Notes under the pieces: generated by a model
Told to the model about the DNA's origin: nothing
Seen by the model: only the letters and a program-made list of their open reading frames with translations
The model's database searches: none
NCBI GenBank assembly: GCA_031256125.1
Contig: JAIRRE010000304.1
Location: forward strand, 1 to 6,157
Length of the DNA stretch: 6,157 nucleotides
Direction: 5' to 3'
Source: Burkholderiaceae bacterium
Lineage (GTDB): Bacteria; Pseudomonadota; Gammaproteobacteria; Burkholderiales; Burkholderiaceae_C
Made by a program: the position numbers and the translations under genes
Part shown: piece after piece, positions 6,117 to 6,157 of the stretch
Layout: the number at the start of each line of letters is the position of its first letter
Numbering within the stretch: position 1 is the first letter of the stretch

Positions 6117-6157
6117 ATGGCTCAAGCAAAAACCCGGAGCGTTTTTTGGCGCTACCA
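6117..6157 (+). CDS. Start of an unidentified gene (cut by window edge)
   Basis: Only 13 complete codons are visible: MAQAKTRSVFWRY. The GGGAGG upstream at good spacing and an AT-rich promoter-like segment farther upstream support a real gene. The N-terminus is basic and then aromatic, compatible with a cytoplasmic lead-in to a membrane segment, but also with many soluble proteins. I do not recognise the family. An alternative frame from the ATG at 6079 (GGAG seven bases upstream) reads MVVLIASGEERQKWLKQK and also stays open to the edge. I prefer 6117 because of the stronger ribosome binding site. Confidence 0.55.
   Translation, partial: MAQAKTRSVFWRY

Noticed and set aside
1..6157. tRNA, rRNA, CRISPR array, insertion sequence or attachment site
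   Set aside because: No cloverleaf with a T-loop motif, spaced repeat array, transposase frame or flanking terminal repeats was seen on either strand by eye.

Overview
The window is GC-rich DNA from a Gram-negative bacterium. The protein sequences point to a betaproteobacterium of the order Burkholderiales; from memory of the family, RNase E resembles Alcaligenaceae/Burkholderiaceae homologues, but no search was run. Two blocks diverge from a long central intergenic region.

Left block, minus strand, read right to left: RNase E (rne, 4005 to 1063), a membrane-anchored LytM/M23 peptidase with a complete zinc-ligand set (1037 to 153), and the N-terminus of a bactofilin (124 to beyond the left edge). 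The gaps are only 25 and 28 bases and hold no visible terminator, so the three could share a transcript. A bactofilin next to an M23 peptidase is a familiar pairing in which a cytoskeletal scaffold works with a peptidoglycan hydrolase on cell shape. Its position directly behind rne is the less expected part.

Centre (4006-4653): a 648-base gap between divergent rne and rluC. It is the only place for both promoters. A perfect TATAAT on the minus strand overlaps a weaker candidate promoter for rluC on the plus strand. If used, it would give rne a leader of almost 600 bases, which recalls the long self-regulatory rne leader of enterobacteria.

Right block, plus strand: rluC (23S rRNA pseudouridine synthase), then about 460 bases with no gene I can call. 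That stretch holds a perfect 16-base palindrome just after rluC, a short minus-strand open stretch with protein-like composition that may be a gene remnant, an AT-rich candidate promoter, and a CCTCC/GGAGG hairpin. It ends with a strong ribosome binding site and the first 13 codons of an unidentified gene running off the right edge.

The functional theme is RNA metabolism (RNase E, RluC) joined to cell-wall morphogenesis (M23, bactofilin). I see no tRNA, rRNA, CRISPR array, insertion sequence or phage gene. I do not see convincing evidence of a wholly new system. The most interesting points are the rne-M23-bactofilin linkage, the low-complexity tail of RNase E, and the unexplained region after rluC.
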